This document shows, piece after piece, positions 25,201 through 38,700 of a stretch of DNA of 64,000 nucleotides. Each line of letters opens with the position of its first letter. Positions within the stretch are counted from its first letter, which is position 1. The position numbers and the translations under genes were made by a program. Source of the stretch: Tiliqua scincoides. Taxonomy: Eukaryota; Chordata; Lepidosauria; Squamata; Scincidae. Below the pieces are notes generated by a model that was not told the origin of the DNA, made no database searches, and saw only the letters and a program-made list of their open reading frames with translations. The stretch spans positions 127,282,807-127,346,806 of the forward strand of contig NC_089822.1 of assembly GCF_035046505.1 (NCBI RefSeq), in the 5' to 3' direction.

Positions 25201-28200
25201 GGAGCCGCCAGCTCAAATGGCCAGAGGCTCTGTATGTTTGCCAATGGCTCACCCAGGATGTACTGGAATGATAGTGGCAGTGAGTTGGGTCACACATGGT
25301 TTGAGGTAGGATTGGGACAGTTCAGGGGAGTAACCTGGGGCGGTTCAAGAGGTGGATCTCAGCAGCAAGAGCAGCATGCTGCTATTCCCCTTTCCTGGCC
25401 CAGATCTGCCTCCTGATTGTCCTCAGCCTTACACCAGCAAAAGAGCTGGCATGGGTCTGAGGAGACCCAGTGGCAACCAGGCAGCCTACCAGAAGGAAAG
25501 TAAAAAATATTTTTACTTACCTTTCCTATCTAGTTGCCTCTTCCACCATAGCATGCGGCACACTTTCTCTTGGCAGCACTACATACTATGGACATGGGGG
25601 ATAGGATTGGGCTGCCCATTTATCTAGTGCAGGGGTCTCCAAACCCTGGCCCTGGGGCCAGATGCAACCCATGGCCAGCCTCTATCCGGCCCGCAGCCAG
25701 CCTCTTGTCTCCTGAAAGCCTCTGGCCCACTTGGCCGAACATGATTGGAGCTGTGCTCTGGTTGCGTCTGGAGGGTGTTCTAAGGGCCAGAGAGGTTGAA
25801 TGAATGAGCCCATTCATTCATTTATTCACTCATCTAAGTTCCATCTCTAATTTATTGATATAAATTTTATATTTAAATTTTTTTCTGGCCCTCTACACCT
25901 CGTCAGATATATGATGCGGCCCTCTGGCCAAAATGTTTGGAGACCCCTGATCTAGTGCCTTTTGAAAAACCTTTACCTGAAGAGATTAACAGTAAATAAC
26001 TAATAAAAGCAGTAATGTATTAATATTAAAGTATACAATATCATAAAGGAAGAAACCAAACACCTAATTTTACCAAAGCAGAAGTATTACAATGAATAAA
26101 AGAATTAACTGAAATAACTTAAAAAGAGAGAAAAAGACAGCCATTGCCTCTTGCCTCAAAACCTGTAATGGGCACATGGAGGTGGGGCATAGCAGGCTAA
26201 AAGCGGGAACAGGAGTGGGGATTTTGGCTGGTGGCAGTTGGGACCTGAGTCTGTCCTGAGGCCAGAAAATGACTACTCTTGATGTAAAGAAGTAGCTATG
26301 AAGACAGGGTGAGCTCAAGAGGCTGTGTCAATGCTTCCTCTTTTTCAACAGAACAGCTGAGGCTGGAGCGAGATTGCGGCCTTTATGGCTACCTCAACAG
26401 AGAGGCGCCAAGCCTGCAAGGTGTGGATGATGCAGCCAACTTCAGAACTGTTCAGGTATGGCTGCCTCTATTATGGTGGGGCTGGAAAAGGAATTGCACT
26501 GACTTGTGAGGGTCAAATTATGCAGTGGTGGCTGGTCAAGTTTGACATTGGTGGGATAATGTCAAATGGTGTTCATAAATAGCATACATGACTGCATCAG
26601 TTGTCATGGTTCATTTGTACAGCACACATGTACAGTTTTCTTATGTGTATGTACATTTTTGGGTAACTACTGTATGCCAAACAAAATACTTCACTGATGC
26701 TTCCCCCTGTAGTGTTTTACAAAAGCATTCATCTGTCATTCTAGCAAATGACAATTACTTCTTGCATCATCACACTAATTATATTATGATAAAAAAGGTG
26801 AACAAGAAGTGTGTTTCTTTGTGTGGTGTTTCATATATTTCCAAATATGGACTCTATTTATTGCAACTTTTCCTCATGCTCAAAGCTCATTATGAACCCT
26901 GTATAAAAAGTAGTCTTCATGTCAAGGGCTCCAGGACCTCAGTGCAGAATAGGGCAGGCAGCTCTGAAATTCTTCCTGGAAAAGTCCCTCCCCACTCCCC
27001 AAACATTTTTTACACAATACCAAACTATTAAGATCTCCAGAATTGCGTCCAATCATCTCTTGGAGATTAATGCTGATTCCTGGAGATGTTCAAGCCTCTC
27101 CTGGAGGGATTTTACCTTAAATCCCAAGACTCTCAAATGTGTCTGGGTGCGACAGACTTTGCTTGGATCAGGAGGGAGGTGAGTTGGGCGTTCTCATGTT
27201 TAATGGCCTTCCCTGATACTGTCTACCTGAAGGACGCCATGCGAGCCATCGGCTTCTCTCCATCCGAGATTACAGCAGTGCTGGAGGTGACCGCTGTTGT
27301 CCTGAAACTAGGCAATCTGCAGCTGGGGGAGCAAATTCAGGGCAGCGGAACCCAATCTTGTGAAATCCAGAATGACCAAGGTCAGCCGGGCTGTGCCATC
27401 TTCAGGGTGGGGGGAGCTTAGCCTTTGTCTGATTGTATGAAGTTATGTATATACTAATGTGTAGCCACTGTGTCAGTCCATGATTTGGATCAGGCCGTAG
27501 CACAGCAGTAAGAGGGTTAGCCCTTTACCTCTGCACCGTTTTCCAGCCTAAAACAGTGCAGTGCCATTTGCTACAATGGTATCTGAGCGTTTACATAGGT
27601 GGGGGAGGATTTTCAGTGGGAAAATGCCACAAGAGTAAAAGGTTATGCGCTCTGTGCCATGGTCCTTATCAGAATCACAGCTCCACGCAGTTACTAGACA
27701 TGAGTAAATGCAAGCCCCTAATACGTTTCATGTTGCATGTACAGTAATTTGTCTCTGTTTTAAATGACCTTTTAATTTAGACAAACTTTCCATGGTTAGT
27801 GTTTGTGTTAGCTCTTGTAGCTTTGACTGGCCGCTTTGTTTGATGTATTGTGTAACTGTCCCCCTTCCCCACCAAAAAAAATTCTTTCCAATTTTGGCTG
27901 TCCTTGAATTAGTTCTTTGAGCTTCCGTCCACCAAGCACTGTCATTGGGGGAAAATGAGGCTTGTTCACTACTACCAAATAGTGCTTGGTAGTTTATGGA
28001 CCTGAGCATGTAAAATTATTTATCAATTGTATGAGCCTTTCTGTCTTAGTTGATGATACTTTGACATGGAAACAATTTCAGGGAGAGGAACTGACAGGAA
28101 TTCTACCATCTTGGTCCCAATTTTATTTTTGCAGTGGTGCGTGAGATCTGTCAGCTGATCCAACTGCAAGAGGCTGCACTGGAACAGGCTTTGTGCTCTC

Positions 28201-31200
28201 GTACAGTGGAGGCCCATCAGGAGAAGGTGGTGACATGCTTAAGCGTTTCACAAGTGAGTGTGCATGCGCACAATTTCTAGTATTTTGCTGCTTCCCACAC
28301 AGAAATGTTGGCTTACCTCACGTGCATTTCAGTCAACTCTTCCTTCAGAGAGATGCAAGCCTCTTCTCAAAACCTTTGCTCATGTTAGTTCAGCCATTCT
28401 GTTCTGTGGTGAGCCAGTCATAATGATACATTGTGCCACAAAAGACTGCTTTTGGCACACTAGTGCAAACACTTAGCATTGGCACAAACCCAGTTTCTCA
28501 AGTATAAAACTTGGGCTGCAAAGATACAGTCATGTGAAGTTAGACTGGCAGCTACAAAAAGCAGAGGCTTTTTGGTGGTGTACTTGGTTTATGGAATTTC
28601 CTCCGCTCAAATAACTCTGGGAATTGTAGTTCTTTAAACAGTTGATTATTATTAAAATTCTCAGCAAACCTACAGTCCCCAAGGTTACATGAAGGAAAAA
28701 GTGATGACTCTAAAACTGGTTTCAGACTCATTTAGATAGGAAAGGTAGACAACACTCCAGGGAAGATTTGTAATCCAGAAGAACCCCTAATAGATCTCTG
28801 GGGCTGAGCCGTCCCCCAAAGCAGTGAATTCTGACTCAGGGTATTTGCTTTTCAGAGCTGATTGTATTTCAATAACTAACCACCTCTTCCTTGGTTCCTA
28901 GGGTTACTATGCACGAGATGCCCTGGCAAAAAACATTTATAGCCGACTCTTTAACTGGCTTGTTAACAGGATCAATGAGAGTATTAAAGTAAGCACGCAT
29001 GCTGGATATTCGTCTTATTAACAAAAATGGTTGGCAACCTTCAGTCTCGAAAGACTATGGTATAAGCCTACAGCACCCAGTATTCCCAGGCGGTCTCCCA
29101 TCCAAGTACTAACCAGGCCTGACCCTGCTTAGCTTCTGAGATCAGACAAGATTGGGCATGTGCAGGGTAACAGTTGCTGTCAGTGTTCTACAAATCCTCT
29201 CTTAAACTGCATTTGCTTGGGAAAAAGACAAATAGGATCAGATTCTCCTGAAGAAGTTTTTTTAGGAAAGGGGTATGCTTGTTTCTGTCACTTAATATTA
29301 AGGTATATGTGAGAGGTTACTTCCCTTTTCTCTTTTCTAGAAACAGCATATTTATTTATTTTTCACCCTTTTATACCACACTCCAATGAGCTCAGGATGG
29401 TGTACATAGTTCCTCCCCTCCATTTGTCCTCACGACAATTCTGTGAGGCAGGTGAGGTGAAGAGAGTATCTGGCCCAAGGTCACCTAGGAAGCTTCATGA
29501 CTGAGCAGGGATTTGAACCACTACAGCATCCTGGCTCTAGATGCTGTTGGGAGCCCATTCCCTGTGGGTTTGAGCCAGCATCCGGTATTCAGAGGTATGT
29601 GTCCTCTGAAGCTCAATTTAGCCATCACAGCTAATAACCACTGGGTGGACCTATTCTTCAGGACTGTGTTTAATCTTTTTTTAAAGCCAGGGCTGGCTCA
29701 TCCATGAGGCTGACTGTGCCAGTTGCCTCAGGTAGCAAGTTTGCAGGAGATGCCCAATGCTTATCTCCACCCACTTCTGCTGCTCCTGCTTCTTCCACTT
29801 CCTGAATTCTAAAAAGAAAAGAACACAGCAGAAGAGGAAGTGTCAGGGAGAGCAGTGGCCTAGAGGGGTAACTGCCTTCTCTAGCAGGATGACCAGATGT
29901 TGTAACCACAGAAGAGGGCCAGGCACCCCAAAATGTAGAACATCCAAGAAAAACGTTGGACTTGACAAAATAAAAGCTAAAAACACTTGTGTATTGATTT
30001 CATGTGGTTAACTTAAACACAATATTACTTATCATTACATTTAAAACTATATTACTTGTAATTTATTACATAGAATTAATGAATGAGAAGAAGGCTCTGC
30101 ACTGCCTGCTCACAGGGAAAAGGAGAACTTGTGTTCTTTTCCAGGACACAAGGCTAAAAAAGAGGACATGTTCTGGAAAAAGAGGGCATCTGACCACTCT
30201 GTCCCCTAGTGGAGGGAAGGAAGGGAAGACACGTCAGCTGGTGCTTTGGAAATGCAGTGTCTCAGGGGCTAGTAGGTCTGAGGCCAGCCGTGTTTAAAGC
30301 TCTCTCACTCAATCCTTCACTAGAAATACAAGTATGGTTCCTTCTCCAAGCTCCTCCCTTGGCTCCTTTAACCAGAAGCTAAATGTTTGAGAGAGTAATG
30401 GATGCATCTTGTGGCTTGCATAGATCCTTGTAAATGCATGCACATTAATACCAAAGCACCAGGGAGTGCATCACCTGCCCATTCACACATGGCAGCTGCT
30501 GAGATATATTTTATTGATAACTATTGGAGGACAATGATGTTATCCAAATATATCGTTAGCCAAAAGAACCAATAATGTTTGGGATCTAAAAATCAGCGGG
30601 AGAGGCAATGGCACAGTAAACCAATGTGGCATATTGCCTTTGGTGTAGCTAGGGGTGTGTGGACCGCACCAGGTGATGTAATCAGTGTAGGGGTTGACAC
30701 TACTACTAGCCAAAATTGTGAAATCTTGGTATTTTCAAATGATACCATTATTTTATATTTCATTCAATGTGGAATTTTATGCAGAATGCAATGAAACAAC
30801 CTGTGCAAATATCTGTATTCTATCAAAAGTTATGGCCAAGTGACGAGAAAAGGAAAACACAACTGCCTTATGTAACAAAAAGTGGATTCCTTTAACTCAA
30901 AACTGACCAATGAGACTGATTGGTCCAAGCAACAATGAGGTGTTGGTATGCGTTAGCTCTCATTTCCATGCATCAGCACTAATACTAGACCTCTTAGGGC
31001 CCAATCCTATCCAATTTTCCAGTGCCAGTGCTGCTGTGCCAATGGGGTATGCAGTGCTTCCTGTGATGGGGAGGCAATCACAGAGGCCTCCTCAAGGTAT
31101 GGAAAACTTGTTCCCTTATCTCTGGGCTGCACTGAGGTTGTACAGGTGCTGGAAAGTTGGATAGGATTGGGCCCTTATTCGGTTATGTGAGTGCCATCAA

Positions 31201-32707
31201 GTTTGGCCACTGGCTTTTTGTTGGTTAATGATTTGTTGGGTGACTTGTACAGTTATATATTTAAATAAATAAACAAAAAAATTAATGGGGGTTACCCAAC
31301 CCTAGTGATGCCACTGCATTTAGGTTGTGTGTATGATATTGTGATTTATTTTGTATGGTCTGGTATGGGAGGAGGTCCATCATGAGGGTGACACAAAGAG
31401 CTCTTGCATTAGATGACACTAACCGTCTGCATATTGAAAATGGAGGAGAGCCTTCAGCAGTTTGTAATAGTGTGGCTTGAGCAGCTGTCCTTAATGAGAC
31501 AATCAGATTGCTAAAACATCATCTGTTTGCATCTGTGAAATGTTAGAGGGTGTATGAGAATCCACATGTCCTGCTTTGAGGGAAGGGTGGAATTCAAATA
31601 TAAATATTGCCACTAGGGGTGGTGTTTTAATCTGTATTTGTGATTGGGAAAGCCGAAACAAGGTGATTGAGCAAGGGGTTTAGATGGCCTACAAGACCCT
31701 CTCCAACACTATTTTTCTGTGTGATAGTTTTTTCAGTTAAATGATTACCAGCCCAATCCTAACTAAGCTTTATGGCAGTGGAACAGATATTCCACTGTTG
31801 TGAAATGGTCACACAGTGGCTCGCTGCCAACGACCATTTCAGACTTGCTTCTGCAAACAGCAGTGGTGGTGTCGGCTTCCTGCTGCAGCCAGATACCCAC
31901 AGGAGCGCAAGTAAGCCGGTGGGAGGAATGGGGTTGGCAGGAGGTGGAATGGGGGAGGGTGGGGTGGATCCTGGCAGGACTGGCATGTACCAGGATCCTT
32001 TCCCCATTCCCTTTCCTCTTCCCTCTCAACTTACTCTTTTTGGTTCTGCATCAGTAAAACAGCGGATCCAGATCCGAGGAGTCCCATTGGGATAGTGGAG
32101 GCTTGTTCCATGGTAAAGAAACATTAGTTCCCTTACCTCAAGGAGGCCTCTGGGAGGAGGTCTCTGGGACCTCCCAGAATTCAGTGCTCACTGTGGGCCC
32201 AATCCTATTCAAATTTCCAGCACCGGTGCAACCGCAATGCATCCCTGAGGTGAGGGAACAAATGTTCCCATACCTTGAGGAGGCCTCTATGACTGCCTCC
32301 CCACCACAGGATGCACTGCATGCCCCACTGGTACAGCTACACTGGCACTGGAAAATTGGATAAGATTGGGCCCTCTGTTGGCACAGCTGCATTGGTAGGG
32401 GTGTTTAGTTAGGTTTGAACTATATATGTTGATTAGGCAGTGTGAAAACCTTAGAGAAACTGTGACCACTGAAATGGATTGTCATTGTCTCTGTTTTCTT
32501 AGGTGAAAACCACTGAACAGAAGAAAGTGATGGGTGTTCTGGATATTTATGGCTTTGAGATTTTTCAGGTGAATATTCTTGAAAGTCTCTTCTTAATCTA
32601 TTTTCGCCTGGTCCACAAGTGTACACATTTGGTCCCTGTTGTGTATATTTAATGTTTGGCGGAAATGGCTTAAAGCAGAGGTCTGGTAAAGGTATTGGGA
32701 AGTTGTA

Positions 32708-32790
<83 letters not shown>

Positions 32791-35700
32791 GAGCTTCAAT
32801 AAGAACTAAGTTTATGTTGTGAGGAATGAACAGGGTTTGGTGTAGGGGGATGTTGGCAGGGTTCTGTATGTGCGGTGTGCGGTGGGAGCCAAATATTGTG
32901 CCAGCCTTGGCCTGGTTCGGTGTAGTTTCCTGTTTTGCTTTTACTTTGTCCCTTTTCTTTATAGGACAACAGTTTTGAGCAGTTTATTATCAACTACTGT
33001 AATGAGAAACTGCAGCAGATCTTCATTCTGCTGACACTGAAGGAGGAGCAAGAAGAGTACATTCGGGAGGTAGACAATATTTCTGCAGTCTGGCCTGGTT
33101 CATAGCCGTCAGATACTCTGTGCAAAAATGTGCAGGTGCAGGTGTTGAAATCTTCAAAAATTCAGGTGTTAATAACCTCCAGGATGTCTCTCCCCCAAGC
33201 CATTAAAGCTTTGTCATAAGTATTTTTTTTTTTGGGGGGGGGGGAGAGGTGATAGTATAAACATAGGACAATATGCACACAAGTACCTTGTACTGTGCGC
33301 ACCCTTATACAAGATCCAGAAAGGAAGTTACAAACTTGGTTTGAGCAATGGTAGTTACTTCTTCAGAAATATAATTTCTTCCTCAAAACTGACTGTTTAC
33401 ATGGAAGCAAGAAAGAAGATTCTTCCCTTTTTTAAGAGTTTCTCCATAAAGAATAATAATTCTAAGGCAGCCCAAGATGCTTTCCCAAACCTCAGTGCTT
33501 GCATGCCAAGGAAAATAGCAGCTACCAACGCCACCTGGCTTCCCTCCGTTAACCAGGCCACATTCCTGATGTTATGGTCTTTTTGATGACTTTTTGGAGC
33601 TACCCACCTTCTGGTTTGACTCTCTAGTTTACAGATTTTGTTCTGCCTTCCAGACTAACTGCTATAGCAGAGGTTGGCAACCTACGGCCCATGGGTGGGA
33701 TCCAGCTCGCCTCCTGATATAAGCTGTCCTGTAGCTCCCAAAAGAAATAGCATCACTGCCACTTCATTGTCACCAGCCCCACATTTGCAGCTGTGGAAGC
33801 AGGGAGGGGGCTGGAAAAGCTTCTGCCATTTCAGGGCTGTGTAGTCTCAGACTGCAAGCTCAGCAGTGACCTCTGGACTCACCAAGCTGTGGTGCGACTC
33901 TTGCTGCCAAGAAGCATGGAGAGATCTGCAGTGAAGGCCTGCTATCCACTCACAGACATGGACCCCTATGCGGGGAAAGGTTGCCAACTCCTGTGCTACA
34001 GCATGAAATTTCCTAATGACTCTAGAGCCAGACAGCCTTCCTCCCCCCCCCCCCCCGCACCAGTGGTTGGCTCGGTTTGGTTCCTCTCTTTCACTTTTAC
34101 ACTGATGTGCTTAGTTGTTGGTCAGGCAGCCTGAGCAGAGAATGTGTTTCAAGGTGAAATGGGGTGAACCATAGTGAGTCTTCCCTTCCACTGCTGACAT
34201 TATTATGTCTCTCATAGGGCATTGCCTGGACTCCTGTGGACTTCTTTGACAATACGATCATCTGTAACTTGATAGAGGATGTAAGTTGTTTTCAAAATTA
34301 TGGCAGGCAGAGTGGAGATAGGGTGTGATTTCAATGCAGATGCTATCCTTTTTGCAACCATTGTTTTCTTTCAGTGCTTGTGGGGGGTTAGAAGTTAGTC
34401 ATGCGTGGGTGGGCCAGTGTGTTGCAGCAGTAAGGCTTAAGCCTTTGCTCTGTGCTCCTTGGTGGAGAGGTTGGATACCAATGTCAGACATACATTTATG
34501 CTCAACAAACACATCCCATCCCATCTCACCATAGCCATGCTGTTCCCCCAGATTTCTTCACCAGTGTAAGGGAATCTCTTCTTGGAAAGGGAAACCGGAT
34601 GGTGTGAGAAAGGTGGTCCTCAAACTATGCGTCACAAGAGAACTCTTAGTATGCCATGAGAAAAAGGTTCAACAAGCATAAGCAGTTAAAAGCTCCTGTG
34701 AGCCCAACCAAAGTACCCACCCATGGAGTAGACCGTCCATTGCATCTCTACCTGATTCACTGTCCTGGGCTTGCCTTTTTCCATTTGGTCTCCTCTAGGA
34801 AGGGAGTTCTGTCAAGCTTCTGCAGGCTGGCCTTTCTCCACAAAGCATGAAGGTATAAGGCTTAAAGGACAGACGTCATGCTTCCTGCACCTTTTTTTCA
34901 GAACTAAAACACTCTCATAAGAACAGCCCCACTGGATCAGGCCATAGGCCCATCTAGTCCAGCTTCCTGTATCTCACAGCGGCCCACTAAATGCCCCAGG
35001 GAGCACACCAGATAACAAGAGACCTCATCCTGGTGCCCTCCCTTGCATCTGGCATTCTGACATAGCCCATTTCTAAAATCATTTCTCTCCCCTTTTCCCC
35101 TCCCTATTGTACACAAGAGAAATGGGCAGTGCAATCCTAACTTGCGCTGGAACAAGCAGGCCAGTGGGCCTGTGCTGTATCCAGCGCAAGTTTGGGGCCG
35201 ACTGGCTCAGCCAGGGGCAACTTTTCCCCTTAGCCTGAGAGCCTCAGCAGCCCTAATGGGGCTACCTGAATCTGTGCGACCTGACAAGGCAGTGCAGATC
35301 CAATCAGAACAGAACAACTAGGAGCCACTCCGCGTTTCCCAGGAATGGAGACTAGGATCTGGCATCACTGTTGGGTTCTGGCCCCACACTCCCTCGCATG
35401 GACCCACCCATCGCCCATTCTCCCCCCTCCCCAAAACACCTCCTCCCTGCCTTCTGCCACCCCAGACCCCTGCACCGGCCAAGCTCGACCAACAGGGCTT
35501 ACTACCATGGAGGCGCAAACGTGCTTTACAGCATGTTTGCGACCCTCCCAGGCAAGCACAAGGGCCTTGCACCGGCCCCGGGCACAGTTAGGATCTGTCC
35601 TTTTCCTAACACATTCCACAGTCTCTTTCCTATCACATTCCACACCTGGTATTCCCTGCCTCCTTTACTTCAGTGCAAGTTTCCTCTTGTACAAGTACAA

Positions 35701-38700
35701 GTACAGTGCAAGTACAAGTTTCCTCTTTCGACATAGACCTGCCCTTCATTCTTCACTCACTCCTCAAGTTTTTTTTGGTGCCAAGCTCTCTCTGGAAGGG
35801 ATCTGTTTTCTTGGGGGGTGGAGGGGAGAGGGATAGGGAGGTGGATATGGCAAATGTGTTCTATTTGCCTTCCATGTATTACCTCTTTACAACAACATTG
35901 TAAGGTAGGCCAGTATTATTATTTCCATATTACAGATGAATGGGCTTATAAAGTGTGACTTGTCTACAGTCAATCCGCACGTTCATTGGTGTGAGGAATT
36001 GAAAGTGGTGCATTCCTAGCTCATACCTAATTTCTTTCTCTCTTTCTTTCTTTGGGGGCTTCTTTTTCTCACTTGTAGAAGCATGCAACTGCTCTCATCT
36101 TTGCTTCTTCCACACTAGCAGCTAGGACAGTTGTCCAATTCGTCTAAGCTGAACCCTGGTCAGGGCAGAGCATCATGGGAAGAAACTATGCTATAGGGCA
36201 GGGGTCTCCAAACTTTTTGGCCAGAGGGCCACATCAAATATCTGGCATGGTGTGGAGGGCCAGAAAAAAAAATTTAAATATAAAATTTAATTAAATAAAT
36301 TAGAGATGGAACTTAGATGAGTGAATGAATGGGCTCATTCATTCAACCTCTCTGGCCCTCAGAACACCCTCCAGACACAATCAGAGCACAGTTCTGGTCA
36401 TGTTCAATTGGGTGGGCCAGAGGTTTTCAGGGGACAAGAGGTTGGCCGCTGGCCAGAAAGAGGCTTGCTGCAGGTCGCATCTGGCCCCCGGCCCGGGGTT
36501 TGGAGACCCCTGCTATAGGGTAATATAAGTAATTATTTGCACAGGGCAAAGGTGGGATCCTGGCCATGCTGGATGAGGAGTGCCTCCGCCCAGGGGAGGT
36601 GAATGAAACCACATTCCTGGACAAACTTAATCATGTGTTTGAAAAGCACAAACATTACGAGAGCAGGGTAACCCAGAATGCCAAGTACATAATGGATGCC
36701 AGCTTGTCTGCCAACTGCTTTCGTATTCACCACTATGCTGGCAAGGTGAGTCCTGCTCAGCTGTTGGTAAGCAGGAGGGGCTATGACCATCGTTCAGGGG
36801 TAGCACACCTCCTTTGCATGCAGAAGGTCCCAGGTTCCATCATAGGCATCTCCAGATAAGGCCAGGAAATTCAGCTCTCTGAAAACCTGGGGACCTGCTG
36901 TCAGTCAGTGCAGGGACTACTTACCTAGATGAATGGGCAGCGTGTGCCCCCACTCCCCTGAATTCCCTACTCATTGTTGACTGTACCCATGCACCACCAT
37001 CCCATGAATAAAAGGGAGTGTGAGTGAGCAGGCAAATGAACAGACATGCCCCTGTCCTCCCTTCCCTTTGCTTACCAAGATCCAGGCATGCAGCCTTCCT
37101 GCTCTGCACTGCTTCTGCTTGAAATGAACAGTAGCAGGGGACATTAAGTAAAGGGGAGCAGGGGCTCCAAATGTACCTGCCTATTTGGCAGATAGGCAAG
37201 AGTTGGCAATTTGGAGCCTCAGCAGCATTTCCTCCTCCCCTTCTTCCAGCTGCACTGGAAGGTGAAGGGGGAGGGAAGCTCCATAAGCACCAAATAGGCA
37301 GAGAGAAGTGATTTGGAGCTGCAGAACTGTGACCCTGCACATGCCTGATCTTGTCTGATCTTGGAAGCTAAGCAGGGTCAGGCCTGGTTAGTACTTGGAT
37401 GGGAGACCGCTTGGGAATACTAGGTGCTGTAGGCTTATACCATAGGCTTTCGAGACTGAAGGTTGCCAACCACCAGTGTTCCCCCCCTCCCCCGGGGTGG
37501 GGGCTGCTGCTGCTTATGTGATCCTCTCCTGACTTGTTCCCAATGAGTTGAAAAAGCATTGGAGCGCCTTTAGAAGAGAGAGACTGATGAGGGAGGTGGA
37601 GAGATGCGCTGAAAGTCTGTTTGCTGCCCCTCCAAGCATGCCACAACACACAACCACTTCAAGCCACTAACATGTGCAGGCTAGCCCTGCCTAGAAGGAC
37701 CACTAGAAGGATGCCAAACCTCTTGCAGTCAGGTGGAGGGTTATTATCTGAGTGAGAACTAGGCTTAAATGAGCCCAGTAGGTCTGCTGGTGGGCTTCCA
37801 TCTCCTGAGAAAAAGGAGATTGGGTAGTCCTGGGGGAAACTTGAACCTCTGCAGTGAATCTCAGCAAAGCAGAGCCTTTCACTCCTTGGCAACAAGGAAG
37901 GGACTGGGGTGTGTGTATCAGGGAACATTGGTCCCACCCCAAGATCTGCCCCTCTCTCATCACATCAGTGATGAAGGCTCTGTGCTTGCCAATGGGTGTG
38001 CCTGAAATCTGCCTAGCCACTGACTTCCTTCACACCAGGTGACCTACAATGTGGCAGGATTCATAGAGAAGAACAACGACCTGCTGTTTAGGGACTTGTC
38101 GCAAGCCATGTGGAAGGCCAAGCATGAGCTGCTGCACTCCCTCTTCCCTGAAGGGGACCCCCAGAAAGCCTCACTTAAGCGCCCGCCTACTGCAGGTTCC
38201 CAGTTCAAAACCTCTGTGACCACCCTCATGAAGAACCTCTACTCCAAGAACCCAAACTACATCAGGTAATTTGTATATGTTATTTATTACATTTATGTTA
38301 CATTTGCGGAGGCACGGTGGCTGAGTGGTTAAAGACACTGGACTGTCGGCTGGAAGGTCGGCAGCCCAGGAGTTCAAGACCCTGGTGCTGTGGAACAGGA
38401 TGAGCTCCTGTTACTTGCCTCTGCCAACCTAGCAGTTTGAAAGCGTAATGCGTAAATGCAAGTAGATAAATAAGTACCACTTCAGTGGGAAGGTGCACTT
38501 TGGCATCTAGTCATACTGGCCACATGACCATGGAAGATGTCTTTGGATGACGCTGGCTCCCTTGGCTTGGAGACGGAGATGAGCACTGCCCCCTAGAGTC
38601 GGAGACAACTGTGCAAGGGAAACCTTTACCCTATTTTAATGTTTACATTTACGTGTATAGTATTTATTTATGTTATTTATTTTAATGCTATTTGCTTTAT

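Larger units (their letters stand above)
30300..32500. other. MYO1A intron 11, right part: mainly Harbinger-like elements
   Basis: 30300-30990 and 31180-31740 show no recognised family, apart from LINE-tail-like AT-rich text near 31240-31280. The MITEs are listed separately. Confidence 0.4.

Noticed and set aside
29058-29175. 5S rRNA gene or pseudogene on the minus strand (also 37322-37437 on plus)
   Set aside because: Both copies share the same non-5S bases and run into a LINE tail instead of a T-run terminator, so they are SINEs.
32593-32822. ORFs made of Thr-His or Val-Cys and Arg-Glu runs
   Set aside because: Translation of the (TG)n(AG)n microsatellite.
35345-35836. 163-residue plus-strand ORF
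   Set aside because: It overlaps a Harbinger-like element and low-complexity DNA, with no recognised protein signature.
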